Below, piece after piece: positions 42,560 to 49,805 of a stretch of 64,000 nt of DNA. How positions within the stretch are numbered: position 1 is the first letter of the stretch; the number at the start of each line of letters is the position of its first letter. The DNA is taken from assembly GCA_949082785.1 (NCBI GenBank), contig CARVLU010000003.1:62001-126000 (forward strand), given 5' to 3'. Both the position numbers and the translations under genes were made by a program. This DNA comes from an uncultured Alphaproteobacteria bacterium. Its GTDB lineage: Bacteria > Pseudomonadota > Alphaproteobacteria > Rs-D84. The notes under the pieces are model-generated. The model had not been told where the DNA came from. It did not search any database and worked only from the letters and a program-made list of their open reading frames with translations.

Positions 42560-43450
42560 TTATAAACGTTGAACCAGCGCGTCGATATCGTTATCAGTCG
42601 GCGCGTTTGTTATTTCAATATCGGCATCAAATTGCGTCCGGAACCAGGTCCGCTGACGCTTGGCATATTGATTGGTGCGGGTTATCCAATTTTGGTTGCA
42701 CGTGTCGGCATCAATTTCCCCGCGTAAAAATCGGCACAATTCGCCGGCGCCAATGGCGCGGCATTCGTCCCAGCCACTGGCGATGACGGCGCGCGCTTCG
42801 TCCAATGCGCCGCCATCCATCATTTGTGGAATACGGGCGGCAATGCGCGCGGCCAATATATCGCGCGGCGGATTAATCAGGATGCGCACCGGCCGCGGCA
42901 CAATCGCCCCCCGGCGCGGCATTTGTTGCCAATGGGCCAGCGGGCGGCCGGTTTCCAACAACACTTCCAACGCGCGCGCCATGCGCTGTGGATCGGCGGG
43001 GCATTGTTCGCCCAACATGGCGCGCACCGCATCGCCATCCGTTTCGACCATATGACGCGCCCGGCGACGCGCATCATCGGATACATCGGGCATCGGCGAC
43101 AAACCATTTATAATCGCGTTGATATAGAATCCCGTCCCCCCCACAAAGATGGGCAACCGCCCCGCCCCAATCGCCGCATCGTATTGCGCACGCGCGTGGC
43201 CCAAATAATCGGCCACACTGATTTGCTGGGTCAACGGTAATATGGAAAACAACCGGTACGGCACACCGTCGATATCGGGCGTAATGGGCCGTCCGGCAAA
43301 TGGACTGGCCGCGATGTTTTCGATTCCGTGGTAAATCTGCACACTGTCACAATTAATGATAACGCCGCCCGTGCGCAATGCCAAACGGTGGGCAAAATCG
43401 GATTTGCCCGATGCGGTGGGACCGGCGATAATAACAGATGTTGCAATCAT
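42560..43450 (-). CDS. miaA: tRNA dimethylallyltransferase
   Basis: Adds dimethylallyl to A37 of tRNAs reading UNN codons. The 296-residue protein has the P-loop IIAGPTASGKSDFAH, INCDSVQIYHGIENI, VPYRLFSIL, FVGGTGFYINAIING, and the C-terminal ITRTNQYAKRQRTWFRTQF signature. The start MIATSVII was chosen because the upstream 74 in-frame codons overlap the divergent gap promoter. It is rather divergent between residues 150 and 230. Confidence 0.95.
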   Translation of the reverse strand: MIATSVIIAGPTASGKSDFAHRLALRTGGVIINCDSVQIYHGIENIAASPFAGRPITPDIDGVPYRLFSILPLTQQISVADYLGHARAQYDAAIGAGRLPIFVGGTGFYINAIINGLSPMPDVSDDARRRARHMVETDGDAVRAMLGEQCPADPQRMARALEVLLETGRPLAHWQQMPRRGAIVPRPVRILINPPRDILAARIAARIPQMMDGGALDEARAVIASGWDECRAIGAGELCRFLRGEIDADTCNQNWITRTNQYAKRQRTWFRTQFDADIEITNAPTDNDIDALVQRL

Positions 43451-43565
43451 GGCCCGATTATACGGCGCAAATTTGAAATTTGCAACCGACATCATTTTAA
43501 GATTGTGTTCACGAAAAAATGGTGCCATGATAGTACCGTTTGAAGAAAACAAAAAAGGAAGAAAA

Positions 43566-44567
43566 ATGTCAAAAGTAAAAGTTGCTATTAACGGGTTCGG
43601 CCGCATTGGTCGCTTGGTTTTGCGCGCCGCCCTGGAATCTGGTCGCGATGATATTGAATTCGTTGCCGTCAACGATTTGGCCCCGGCGCAGCAGAACGCA
43701 TACCTGTTGGAATATGATTCTGTGCACGGTAAATTGCCGATGGACGTGAAATTGGACGGCGATTACATCATCGTTGGCAATCAAAAGATTAAATGTATCG
43801 CGGAAAAAGACCCGACCAAATTGCCCTGGGGCGAAATGGGTATTGACATCGTGATGGAATGCACGGGTATTTTCACCGCCGCGGACAAGGCGCGCGTTCA
43901 CCTGGACGCGGGCGCGAAACGCGTATTGGTATCCGCCCCGTCTGCCGGCGCCGATGCGACAATCGTGTATGGCGTTAACCAAGACACATTGAAATCGACC
44001 GATTTAATTGTGTCCAACGCATCGTGCACAACAAACTGTCTGGCGCCCGTGGCCCAGGTTTTGGACGAAAAATACGGCATTATTTCCGGTTGGATGACAA
44101 CGGTTCATGCGTACACCGGGGACCAACAGTTGTTGGACAAAAACCACAAAGATTTCCGTCGTGCACGCGCGGCGGCGCTGTCGATGATTCCGACCAGCAC
44201 CGGCGCGGCCAAGGCAATCGGATTGGTTCTGCCGAAATTGGCGGGCAAACTGGACGGTATGGCCATCCGCGTTCCGACCCCGGACGTATCGGTTGTTGAA
44301 TTGGTTGTGAACCTGGAAAAAGACGCCACGGTTGACGACATCAACGCCGCCATGCGCGCCGCATCGTCGAAAACATTTGGTTACAACGACAAACCGTTGG
44401 TTTCCATTGACTTTACCGGCGACGCACACAGTTCCATCTTTGACGCGTCCCAGACCAAGGTACTGGGCGATCGTCTGGTCCATGTAACGGCATGGTATGA
44501 TAATGAATGGGGCTTTTCGAACCGCATGGGCGACACGGCGGTTGCGATGGGCAAATTGATTAAATAA
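43566..44567 (+). CDS. gap: Glyceraldehyde-3-phosphate dehydrogenase, type I
   Basis: Central glycolytic dehydrogenase. The 333-residue protein starts MSKVKVAINGFGRIGRLVLR. The NAD-specific Asp lies in FVAVNDLAPAQ, the catalytic Cys in SNASCTTNCLAPV, the His in TTVHAYTGDQ, and the phosphate site in ARAAALSMIPTSTGAAKAIG. The C-terminal AWYDNEWGFSNRM is typical. AAAAAGGAAGAAAA precedes the ATG. Confidence 0.98.
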   Translation: MSKVKVAINGFGRIGRLVLRAALESGRDDIEFVAVNDLAPAQQNAYLLEYDSVHGKLPMDVKLDGDYIIVGNQKIKCIAEKDPTKLPWGEMGIDIVMECTGIFTAADKARVHLDAGAKRVLVSAPSAGADATIVYGVNQDTLKSTDLIVSNASCTTNCLAPVAQVLDEKYGIISGWMTTVHAYTGDQQLLDKNHKDFRRARAAALSMIPTSTGAAKAIGLVLPKLAGKLDGMAIRVPTPDVSVVELVVNLEKDATVDDINAAMRAASSKTFGYNDKPLVSIDFTGDAHSSIFDASQTKVLGDRLVHVTAWYDNEWGFSNRMGDTAVAMGKLIK

Positions 44568-44575
44568 TCATCCCA

Positions 44576-44605
44576 ATAAAAATCCCCCGACCGGTGGGGG
44601 ATTTT
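44576..44605 (+). terminator. Terminator after gap
   Basis: ATCCCCCGACC/GGTGGGGGAT, followed by TTTTG. Confidence 0.75.
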
Positions 44606-44684
44606 GGGTTCCGCCATTTGGGTTATCCCCAATCAGACCCCAGCATATTGGAACAGGAAAAATTCAATACGCCCATCCAATTGG

Positions 44685-44706
44685 TCCGGATGCCAGGGCA
44701 TCCGGA
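44685..44706. other. Perfect 10-bp hairpin downstream of gap
   Basis: TCCGGATGCC and GGCATCCGGA are separated by AG, forming a palindrome without a T tract. It could be a protein-binding site or a repeat remnant. Confidence 0.4.
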
Positions 44707-44777
44707 CAACGGCGGGATTGGTGTTTTTGATGTACGCATACTATACGGGATTATAGAGTCTATTATGCAACATCAAA

Positions 44778-45120
44778 AACAAAAACCACCAGTTAATGAC
44801 AGGTGGTTGGAGGTTCTAAACTACCATAAAGGAATAGCACGGTTTATTCAGTATATTCACCGTCCTCCAACCATAAAAGGCGGTTGGGGATTGCAAACTA
44901 CTATTAAGAATAGCACGGTTTATTCAGTATATTCACCGTTCCCCAACCATACAAGGTGGTTGGAGATTAAGACCTACTGTCAAGCAGATAGAGTGACTTA
45001 TTTGAAACGAAGTTCTTATTCACCACTCTCCAACCATAAAAGTGGTTGGGGTTTAAGAACTATATCAATGAGATAGAGTGACTTATTTGGAACAGAACCT
45101 TATTCGTCACACCCCAACCA
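44778..45120 (-). ncRNA. Tandem array of four three-way-junction RNA units
   Basis: Four units at 45044-45119, 44958-45035, 44882-44948 and 44805-44872, in transcription order on the minus strand, separated by about 9 bases. Closing stems are GGTTGGGGT/ACCCCAACC, GGTTGGAGA/TCTCCAACC, GGTTGGGGA/TCCCCAACC and GGTTGGAGG/CCTCCAACC, so every change in one strand is matched in the other. The first two have long inner arms with a GAAC-type hairpin, the last two short arms ACGG/CCGT with the GAATATACTGAATAA loop. A single terminator AACCACC/GGTGGTT with T5 ends the transcript and shares AACC with the last P1. No gene follows: gap is convergent. Confidence 0.75.
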
Positions 45121-45125
45121 TTTGT

Positions 45126-45155
45126 ATTATATACATTTTGTGGGCAATTGTGTAA
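45126..45155 (-). promoter_or_regulatory. Promoter of the tandem RNA array
   Basis: TTACAC, 18-base spacer, TATAAT on the minus strand, placing the start at the first base of the first unit. The -35 is weak. Confidence 0.5.
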
Positions 45156-45233
45156 TTTATTTTTGGATTGCGGGGCCCCATGGTCCAGCCATGGGATGAC
45201 AATGGGGTTTAAGTGCCGGGCCTTGACCGCGCT
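45156..45233. other. Intergenic region with repeat remnant
   Basis: GGATTGCGGGGCCCCATGG...CCATGGGATGACAATGGGG is a short palindromic repeat related to the palindromes near 30.0-30.2 kb; its last part matches 29946-29972. No gene seen. Confidence 0.4.
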
Positions 45234-45536
45234 TCATCCCAGTGGGCAGATTTCTTCGAATACAAAAATACCGGAATCATCGTCGTAATCAACGATCGGC
45301 GGCGCATACATAATGCACACATCATCGGGCGTTTCCAACAAACAACTGTTGGTGCCATGCCCGACACTGGAATATCCGGCGGGACACGCCCCATCGGTAA
45401 TAATCATATTGGATTCAATAACAGCAGCATAACCCGACGGACATTCGGTTGCCGGCCCGTCGGCGGCCGCCGTCGCCGGACACAACGCGATGGCAATTAC
45501 ACACATCGTCCGCATAATATTCATGATACCCGCCAT
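45234..45536 (-). CDS. Small exported Cys-rich protein
   Basis: A 100-residue precursor starting at MAGIMNIMRTM (or MNIMRTM four codons on), with a signal peptide ending near ATAAA-DGP. The mature part has six Cys in short CPSGY, GACPAGY, NSCLLE, DVCIM and EICPLG blocks, suggesting disulphides. Its start overlaps the stop of the upstream exported gene (TAATG), so the pair is coupled. No family recognised. Confidence 0.65.
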   Translation of the reverse strand: MAGIMNIMRTMCVIAIALCPATAAADGPATECPSGYAAVIESNMIITDGACPAGYSSVGHGTNSCLLETPDDVCIMYAPPIVDYDDDSGIFVFEEICPLG

Positions 45537-45961
45537 TAATCCGTCATCCCGGAAAACAACGCCGTTCGAAACACCGCATTCCCGGCGGCATTCCCCGCAC
45601 AGTTGCGGGCGCAATAATACGCACACCGCCCGGGAAATTCAAAATCCAGATAAAACACCCATCGTGACACGGCGGGGCTTAACATTCTGCACCAACAGTA
45701 CCTGTTGTCCGCTTCGTCCAAACTGGTGGTCAGCACATTTGACGCCGCGCCAGTGGTGCCGCCATCCTGGCTGCTGCAAAATCCGATACCAGAAATTAAA
45801 ACACCGCCACAGGTGGCCGTCCAATCGGATTGCCCCGCATCAACAAAGGTATCGGCCGTACATGTTGTACCGGCGGTCAATTTAACGCATTTTGTAACGG
45901 CATATACCGATGACGTCACCATGGCCGCCCCCGCGACCAGCCCCAACCAAATTAATTTCAT
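45536..45961 (-). CDS. Exported Cys-rich protein
   Basis: A 141-residue precursor from MKLIWLGLVAGAAMVTSSVYA with signal cleavage before VTKC. The mature protein has nine or so Cys (CVKLTAGTTC, WTATCGG, GFCSS, YCWCRM, RCAYYCARNCAG). The end (CARNCAGNAAGNAVFRTALF) looks like a conserved module of a cell-surface/pilin-like family in related organisms, but that is only impression. Coupled to the downstream small Cys-rich gene. Confidence 0.65.
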   Translation of the reverse strand: MKLIWLGLVAGAAMVTSSVYAVTKCVKLTAGTTCTADTFVDAGQSDWTATCGGVLISGIGFCSSQDGGTTGAASNVLTTSLDEADNRYCWCRMLSPAVSRWVFYLDFEFPGRCAYYCARNCAGNAAGNAVFRTALFSGMTD

Positions 45962-46107
45962 TTTTATCCTGGTCCATGTATTTGGATACGGGAAAAACAT
46001 ACCGGGCAACAAATCCGAAAATGCCGGTCATAATCGGTCGTTTGGATTAGGCAATCTTTCCATTTGACGGCGTCCCGTCCCCCGTGGTATAGTGACATTA
46101 TACGGAA

Positions 46108-46157
46108 TAAAAAATACCGCCAAAATAATCGACCGTTTATTTTAGCGGTATTTTTTT
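46108..46157. terminator. Long bidirectional terminator
   Basis: AATACCGC-C-AAAATAA paired with TTATTTTA-GCGGTATT, with A and T tracts on the two sides. Confidence 0.75.
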
Positions 46158-46371
46158 ATATCCCGATTCCCCGATTTCCGGGCCGTGCATACATTTTGAT
46201 TCAGCAGATTTTTTTGTTCGTGATTTATTTATGAATCGGCGTGGGCGGATGACCGGATTGCTGCGCCACCTGGGCTCATGCGCTGCGCGCACCGGTGTCC
46301 GCCCGTCCACCTTTCGCCGGCGGTTCGAACCGGCGTTGCACCTGTTCTTCATCCGGGATTATCACTGATTA

Positions 46372-46403
46372 TAAAAAAACGCGCCATGGGGCGCGTTTTT
46401 TAT
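46372..46403. terminator. Terminator after tRNA-His
   Basis: ACGCGCC/GGCGCGT with T runs in both orientations. Confidence 0.8.
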
Positions 46404-46405
46404 AA

Positions 46406-46483
46406 TGGGGCGGATGACCGGATTCGAACCGGCGACAACCGGTACCACAAACCGGTGCTCTAACCAACTGAGCTACATCCGCC
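46406..46483 (-). tRNA. tRNA-His (anticodon GTG)
   Basis: The cloverleaf has anticodon loop TTGTGGT, T-loop GGTTCGAATCC and an encoded CCA. The extra 5' G(-1) opposite C73 is encoded, as expected for bacterial tRNA-His. Confidence 0.96.
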
Positions 46484-46515
46484 ATACTTCACAGAACATT
46501 CGTTCCATTGAATTC

Positions 46516-46591
46516 TGGTGGAGCTGATCGGACTCGAACCGACGACCCCTTGCATGCCATGCAAGTGCTCTACCAACTGAGCTACAACCCC
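46516..46591 (-). tRNA. tRNA-Ala (anticodon GGC)
   Basis: The 76-nt cloverleaf has acceptor GGGGTTG with CAGCTCC, including the G3-U70 alanine identity pair, anticodon loop ATGGCAT and an encoded CCA. It lies in tandem with tRNA-His. Confidence 0.96.
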
Positions 46592-46672
46592 ATGCGGATG
46601 CTTATTCTATATTTCTTCTTGCCAAATGTCAAATCAATTTGCTAATCTTTTTACAAGTTATAGGAGATTTTT

Positions 46673-47233
46673 ATGGATTATGCTGCTTTAAAGGCCGAAG
46701 TTGAACAAAAAACACTTCAAACCATCGATGTTTTAAAGAATGAATTTGCCGGTTTGCGTACCGGTCGCGCGTCGGTTCACCTGTTGGATGGCGTGCGCGC
46801 ATCCGTTTATGGCGCGGAAATGCCCCTGAACCAGGTGGCAACCGTATCCGCCCCGGATAATCAGACTTTGTCGGTCACCGTCTGGGACATCACAAACGCA
46901 CCCGCCGTGGAAAAAGCCATTCGGGATTCGGGCCTGGGGCTGAATCCGATGACCGCGGGTGGTGTAATCCGTCTGAATCTGCCGCCGTTGACCGAAGAAC
47001 GCCGCAAAGAACTGGTCAAGGTTTCCGGTAAATACGCCGAAGAAGCCAAGATTTCCATGCGCAATATCCGCCAGGATGCCATGGGTAAAATCAAACGCGC
47101 CGTCACCGACAAAGAAATTTCCGAAGATGACCAGCGCCGTTACGAAGACGATTTGCAAAAGGTTTTTGAAACCCGCGCCGGCGAAGTTGACGCATTGGCG
47201 AAACAAAAAGAAGCAGACATTATGTCTGTCTAG
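46673..47233 (+). CDS. frr: Ribosome recycling factor
   Basis: Splits post-termination ribosomes together with EF-G. The 186-residue protein has the RRF blocks EFAGLRTGRASVHLLDGVRASVYGAEMPLNQVATVSAPD, GLGLNPMTAGGVIRLNLPPLTEERRKELVK and RNIRQDAMGKIKRAVTDKEISEDDQRR. First gene of the frr-uppS-cdsA-rseP-bamA envelope operon. Preceded by ATAGGAGATTTTT. Confidence 0.98.
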   Translation: MDYAALKAEVEQKTLQTIDVLKNEFAGLRTGRASVHLLDGVRASVYGAEMPLNQVATVSAPDNQTLSVTVWDITNAPAVEKAIRDSGLGLNPMTAGGVIRLNLPPLTEERRKELVKVSGKYAEEAKISMRNIRQDAMGKIKRAVTDKEISEDDQRRYEDDLQKVFETRAGEVDALAKQKEADIMSV

Positions 47234-47262
47234 GTCACAAATCCGAATCGCAGGCGAAACAT

Positions 47263-48021
47263 ATGTTTAAAATCTTTACAAAAAAGAAAGCCGCGCCCGC
47301 AGCCAATGCCCGCATCCCCCAGCATATCGCATTTATTTGCGACGGGAATCGCCGGTGGGCCGAAAACCGCGGGTTGCCGCCACTGATGGGGCACCAGGCC
47401 GGAATTTCCAACTTTGAAAATCTGGTCGATTGGTTCATGGCACGCGGGGTCACGACGATTACGTTCTTTATCTTTTCCACGGAAAACTGGACCCGTTCGG
47501 ACGAAGAAGTCGGATTCTTGATGAATCTGTTCTATACCGAATTGAAAAAGAATCTGAAACATGCGTTGGAAAAAAATTTGCGTTATCGCGTTGTCGGTTC
47601 CCGCGACCGTTTGCCGGCGCGGCTGGCCGCACTGTGCGATAAACTGGAAGATGCGTCGGCCGAAAACACCGGCGGGACGGTGGTCTTTGCATTAAATTAC
47701 GGCGGCCAAGATGAAATCATCGATGCGGTCAACAGCGCCATCGCGGCCGGCGCCCCGGTGGACCGCGCCACATTCGAATCGATGATGGACACGGGCGATT
47801 TGTTGCCGGTCGATTTGATGGTCCGCACCAGCAATGAATCCCGCATTTCCAATTTTATGTTGTGGAAACTGGCATACGCGGAATTACTGTTCTTGCCCCA
47901 GCATTGGCCCGATTTGGTTAAATCTGAAAAATTGTGGCAGCATGTGCTGGATGAATTTGCGGGTCGCGACCGGCGCTTTGGCGGCGGGAAAAAGGCCAAT
48001 TATTCAGGGAAAAAGAAATGA
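47263..48021 (+). CDS. uppS: Undecaprenyl diphosphate synthase
   Basis: cis-Prenyltransferase making the C55 lipid carrier for peptidoglycan and surface glycans. The 252-residue protein has HIAFICDGNRRWAE (catalytic Asp; usual MDGNGRWA reads CDGNRRWA), GHQAGISNFENLVDW, FFIFSTENW, and FALNYGGQDEI. The conserved RTGGE near the C-terminus is RTSNESRISNFMLWKLAYAEL, an unusual change at the Gly-Gly. Overlaps cdsA by 4 bases (ATGA). Confidence 0.95.
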   Translation: MFKIFTKKKAAPAANARIPQHIAFICDGNRRWAENRGLPPLMGHQAGISNFENLVDWFMARGVTTITFFIFSTENWTRSDEEVGFLMNLFYTELKKNLKHALEKNLRYRVVGSRDRLPARLAALCDKLEDASAENTGGTVVFALNYGGQDEIIDAVNSAIAAGAPVDRATFESMMDTGDLLPVDLMVRTSNESRISNFMLWKLAYAELLFLPQHWPDLVKSEKLWQHVLDEFAGRDRRFGGGKKANYSGKKK

Positions 48022-48677
48022 AAACACAATTATCCAACAGCACTTTGCGTGTCATCGCGGGCGCGGTAATGGCCGCGGTGGCGGGGGGCGCGGCGGCGCT
48101 GCAATACTTTGGTTTGCCGGGCGTACGGTGGTTGGGATGCGCGGTCGTCATCATGATGATTGGCGAATTTGTTTTGGTCATGCGCCGCAATCGCGCCAAA
48201 TTAAAAGAAAATAAAAACGGCCTGATTTTCGGGGCGTTTTTGGCATGGCTGTTTTTAATGCTGATGGCGATGAACACGGTTGCCACGCGGCCGTGGATTG
48301 TGTTGCTGTTGCTGATGATTATCTGTGGTGCCGACATTGGCGCGTGGTTGTTTGGGCGTCTGTTGGGCGGCGACAAAATGTGGGAACGTCTGTCGTCGGG
48401 CAAAACATGGTCCGGGCAAATCGCCGGCATCGCATGCGGCACATTTATGGCCGTGATGTACGGATTGCTGGGGACGGACACATTTTTGCCGCAACTGATG
48501 TGGATTGGCATCAGCGTGGCGTTGCTGTCGCAATATGGCGATCTGACGGCCAGCTGGATTAAGCGGCGCATCGGGATAAAAGATTTTGGCAACATTATCC
48601 CCGGTCACGGCGGTGTATTGGACCGCTTTGACGGGTGGATTTACGTGTTGCCGTTGGTTTGGTTGGTGATGATGTAA
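48018..48677 (+). CDS. cdsA: Phosphatidate cytidylyltransferase
   Basis: Makes CDP-diacylglycerol for phospholipid synthesis in the inner membrane. The 219-residue polytopic protein has about six helices, and the C-terminal CDP-alcohol signature SQYGDLTASWIKRRIGIKDFG, then GHGGVLDRFDGW. It is shorter than E. coli CdsA (285 aa) mainly at the N-terminus. Confidence 0.94.
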   Translation: MKTQLSNSTLRVIAGAVMAAVAGGAAALQYFGLPGVRWLGCAVVIMMIGEFVLVMRRNRAKLKENKNGLIFGAFLAWLFLMLMAMNTVATRPWIVLLLLMIICGADIGAWLFGRLLGGDKMWERLSSGKTWSGQIAGIACGTFMAVMYGLLGTDTFLPQLMWIGISVALLSQYGDLTASWIKRRIGIKDFGNIIPGHGGVLDRFDGWIYVLPLVWLVMM

Positions 48678-48723
48678 AAAATGCGGCGCCGCGGCGCCAT
48701 GGAAAGGTAAGGAAACAGGAAAA

Positions 48724-49782
48724 ATGAATACGCTTTTGACCATTGTCGCGTTGTTAATTGTTTTGGGTGTTGTGGTATTTGTGCACGAATTGGGGCACTT
48801 TTTGGCGGCACGCTGGGCGGGGGTACGCGTAAATACTTTTTCCATCGGATTTGGTCCGGCATTAATCAAATGGCATGACCGCCGCGGAACCATGTGGAAA
48901 ATCGCCGCACTGCCATTGGGGGGATACGTTTCCATTTACGGCCAAGAAGATATGTTCGACCGTAAAAAATACGCCGCCCTGCCCGCGGACAAAAAGCGTG
49001 GCCATTACCTGTCGGTGCCCGCATGGAAACAATTTATCATCATCGCGGCGGGCGTTACGATGAACTTTATATTGGCGTGGGGGATTTATTCGGCACTGTT
49101 TATGTTCCAGCCGAAAAACGTCCAATTGCCCGTCATCGGCCAAGTAATCCAGGAATCCGTCGCGTTCAAGGCCGGCGTCAAACCGGGCGACACCATTGTC
49201 CGCATCGACGAAGAAAAAATCACCAATTGGGGCGAATTAATCATTGCCAAGGAATTGGCGGCCAACCGCGATGCAAACGTGTTGGTGGTGCGCGGCGAAA
49301 AACTGGTCCAGGTAAAGTTAAGCCCCGCCGAACGTTGGGGGCTGATTGCCGACGGCAGCAAAACTGAATTCCGTAAAAAGGGCCTTTGGGGTGCCATCTA
49401 TTCCGGGGCGCGTGAAACATATCACCAATCGAAAACATTGCTGGTGGTGTTAAAACAAATTGTCACCGGCGAACGTTCGTCCAAACAGTTGGGGTCGTTC
49501 ATCACCATTGCAGAAGTTTCCGGCCAGGCCATGGCCATGGGATTCTTTGCATTGTTGTCCATCATCGCGTTGTTGTCGGTGAATTTGGCGGTGATTAATC
49601 TGTTGCCGTTGCCGGTGTTGGACGGGGGATATCTGCTGATTTTGATTATAGAAGGTATCACACGCCGCAAACTGGGCGGACGCGGTATGGAAATTGCGAT
49701 TTTGTGCGGGTGGATTTTGATTGCCGCCATGTTCGCGTTGACCATGTGGAATGACCTGGCACGTGTATTCGGCCTGCGATAA
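48724..49782 (+). CDS. rseP: RIP metalloprotease RseP
   Basis: Site-2 intramembrane zinc protease for envelope-stress signalling and signal-peptide clearance. The 352-residue protein has HELGHFLAARWAGVRV in helix 1, one PDZ domain (GQVIQESVAFKAGVKPGDTIVRIDEEKI), and the second metal site in LLPLPVLDGGYLL (Asp). The length suits a single-PDZ form. dxr, often found between cdsA and rseP, is absent here. Confidence 0.95.
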   Translation: MNTLLTIVALLIVLGVVVFVHELGHFLAARWAGVRVNTFSIGFGPALIKWHDRRGTMWKIAALPLGGYVSIYGQEDMFDRKKYAALPADKKRGHYLSVPAWKQFIIIAAGVTMNFILAWGIYSALFMFQPKNVQLPVIGQVIQESVAFKAGVKPGDTIVRIDEEKITNWGELIIAKELAANRDANVLVVRGEKLVQVKLSPAERWGLIADGSKTEFRKKGLWGAIYSGARETYHQSKTLLVVLKQIVTGERSSKQLGSFITIAEVSGQAMAMGFFALLSIIALLSVNLAVINLLPLPVLDGGYLLILIIEGITRRKLGGRGMEIAILCGWILIAAMFALTMWNDLARVFGLR

Positions 49783-49805
49783 ACCAACAACGGGGAAAAA
49801 TTCTG

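Larger units (their letters stand above)
45962..46405. other. Intergenic region with terminators and a tRNA-His-like duplicate
   Basis: Holds a bidirectional terminator (46108-46157), a 17-base exact copy (46243-46259) of the tRNA-His 3' part found at 46408-46424, a GGTTCGAACC T-loop-like palindrome near 46322-46331, and the tRNA terminator. No open frame is credible. Confidence 0.45.

Noticed and set aside
44594..45076. 160-residue open frame over the tandem RNA array
   Set aside because: Its sequence follows the RNA repeat units in changing frames of similarity, lacks a ribosome site, and begins inside the gap terminator.
46137..46463. Open frames around the tRNA-His (71 aa minus and 61 aa plus)
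   Set aside because: They overlap a terminator and antisense tRNA sequence (GADDRIRTGDNRYHK is a tRNA-derived translation).
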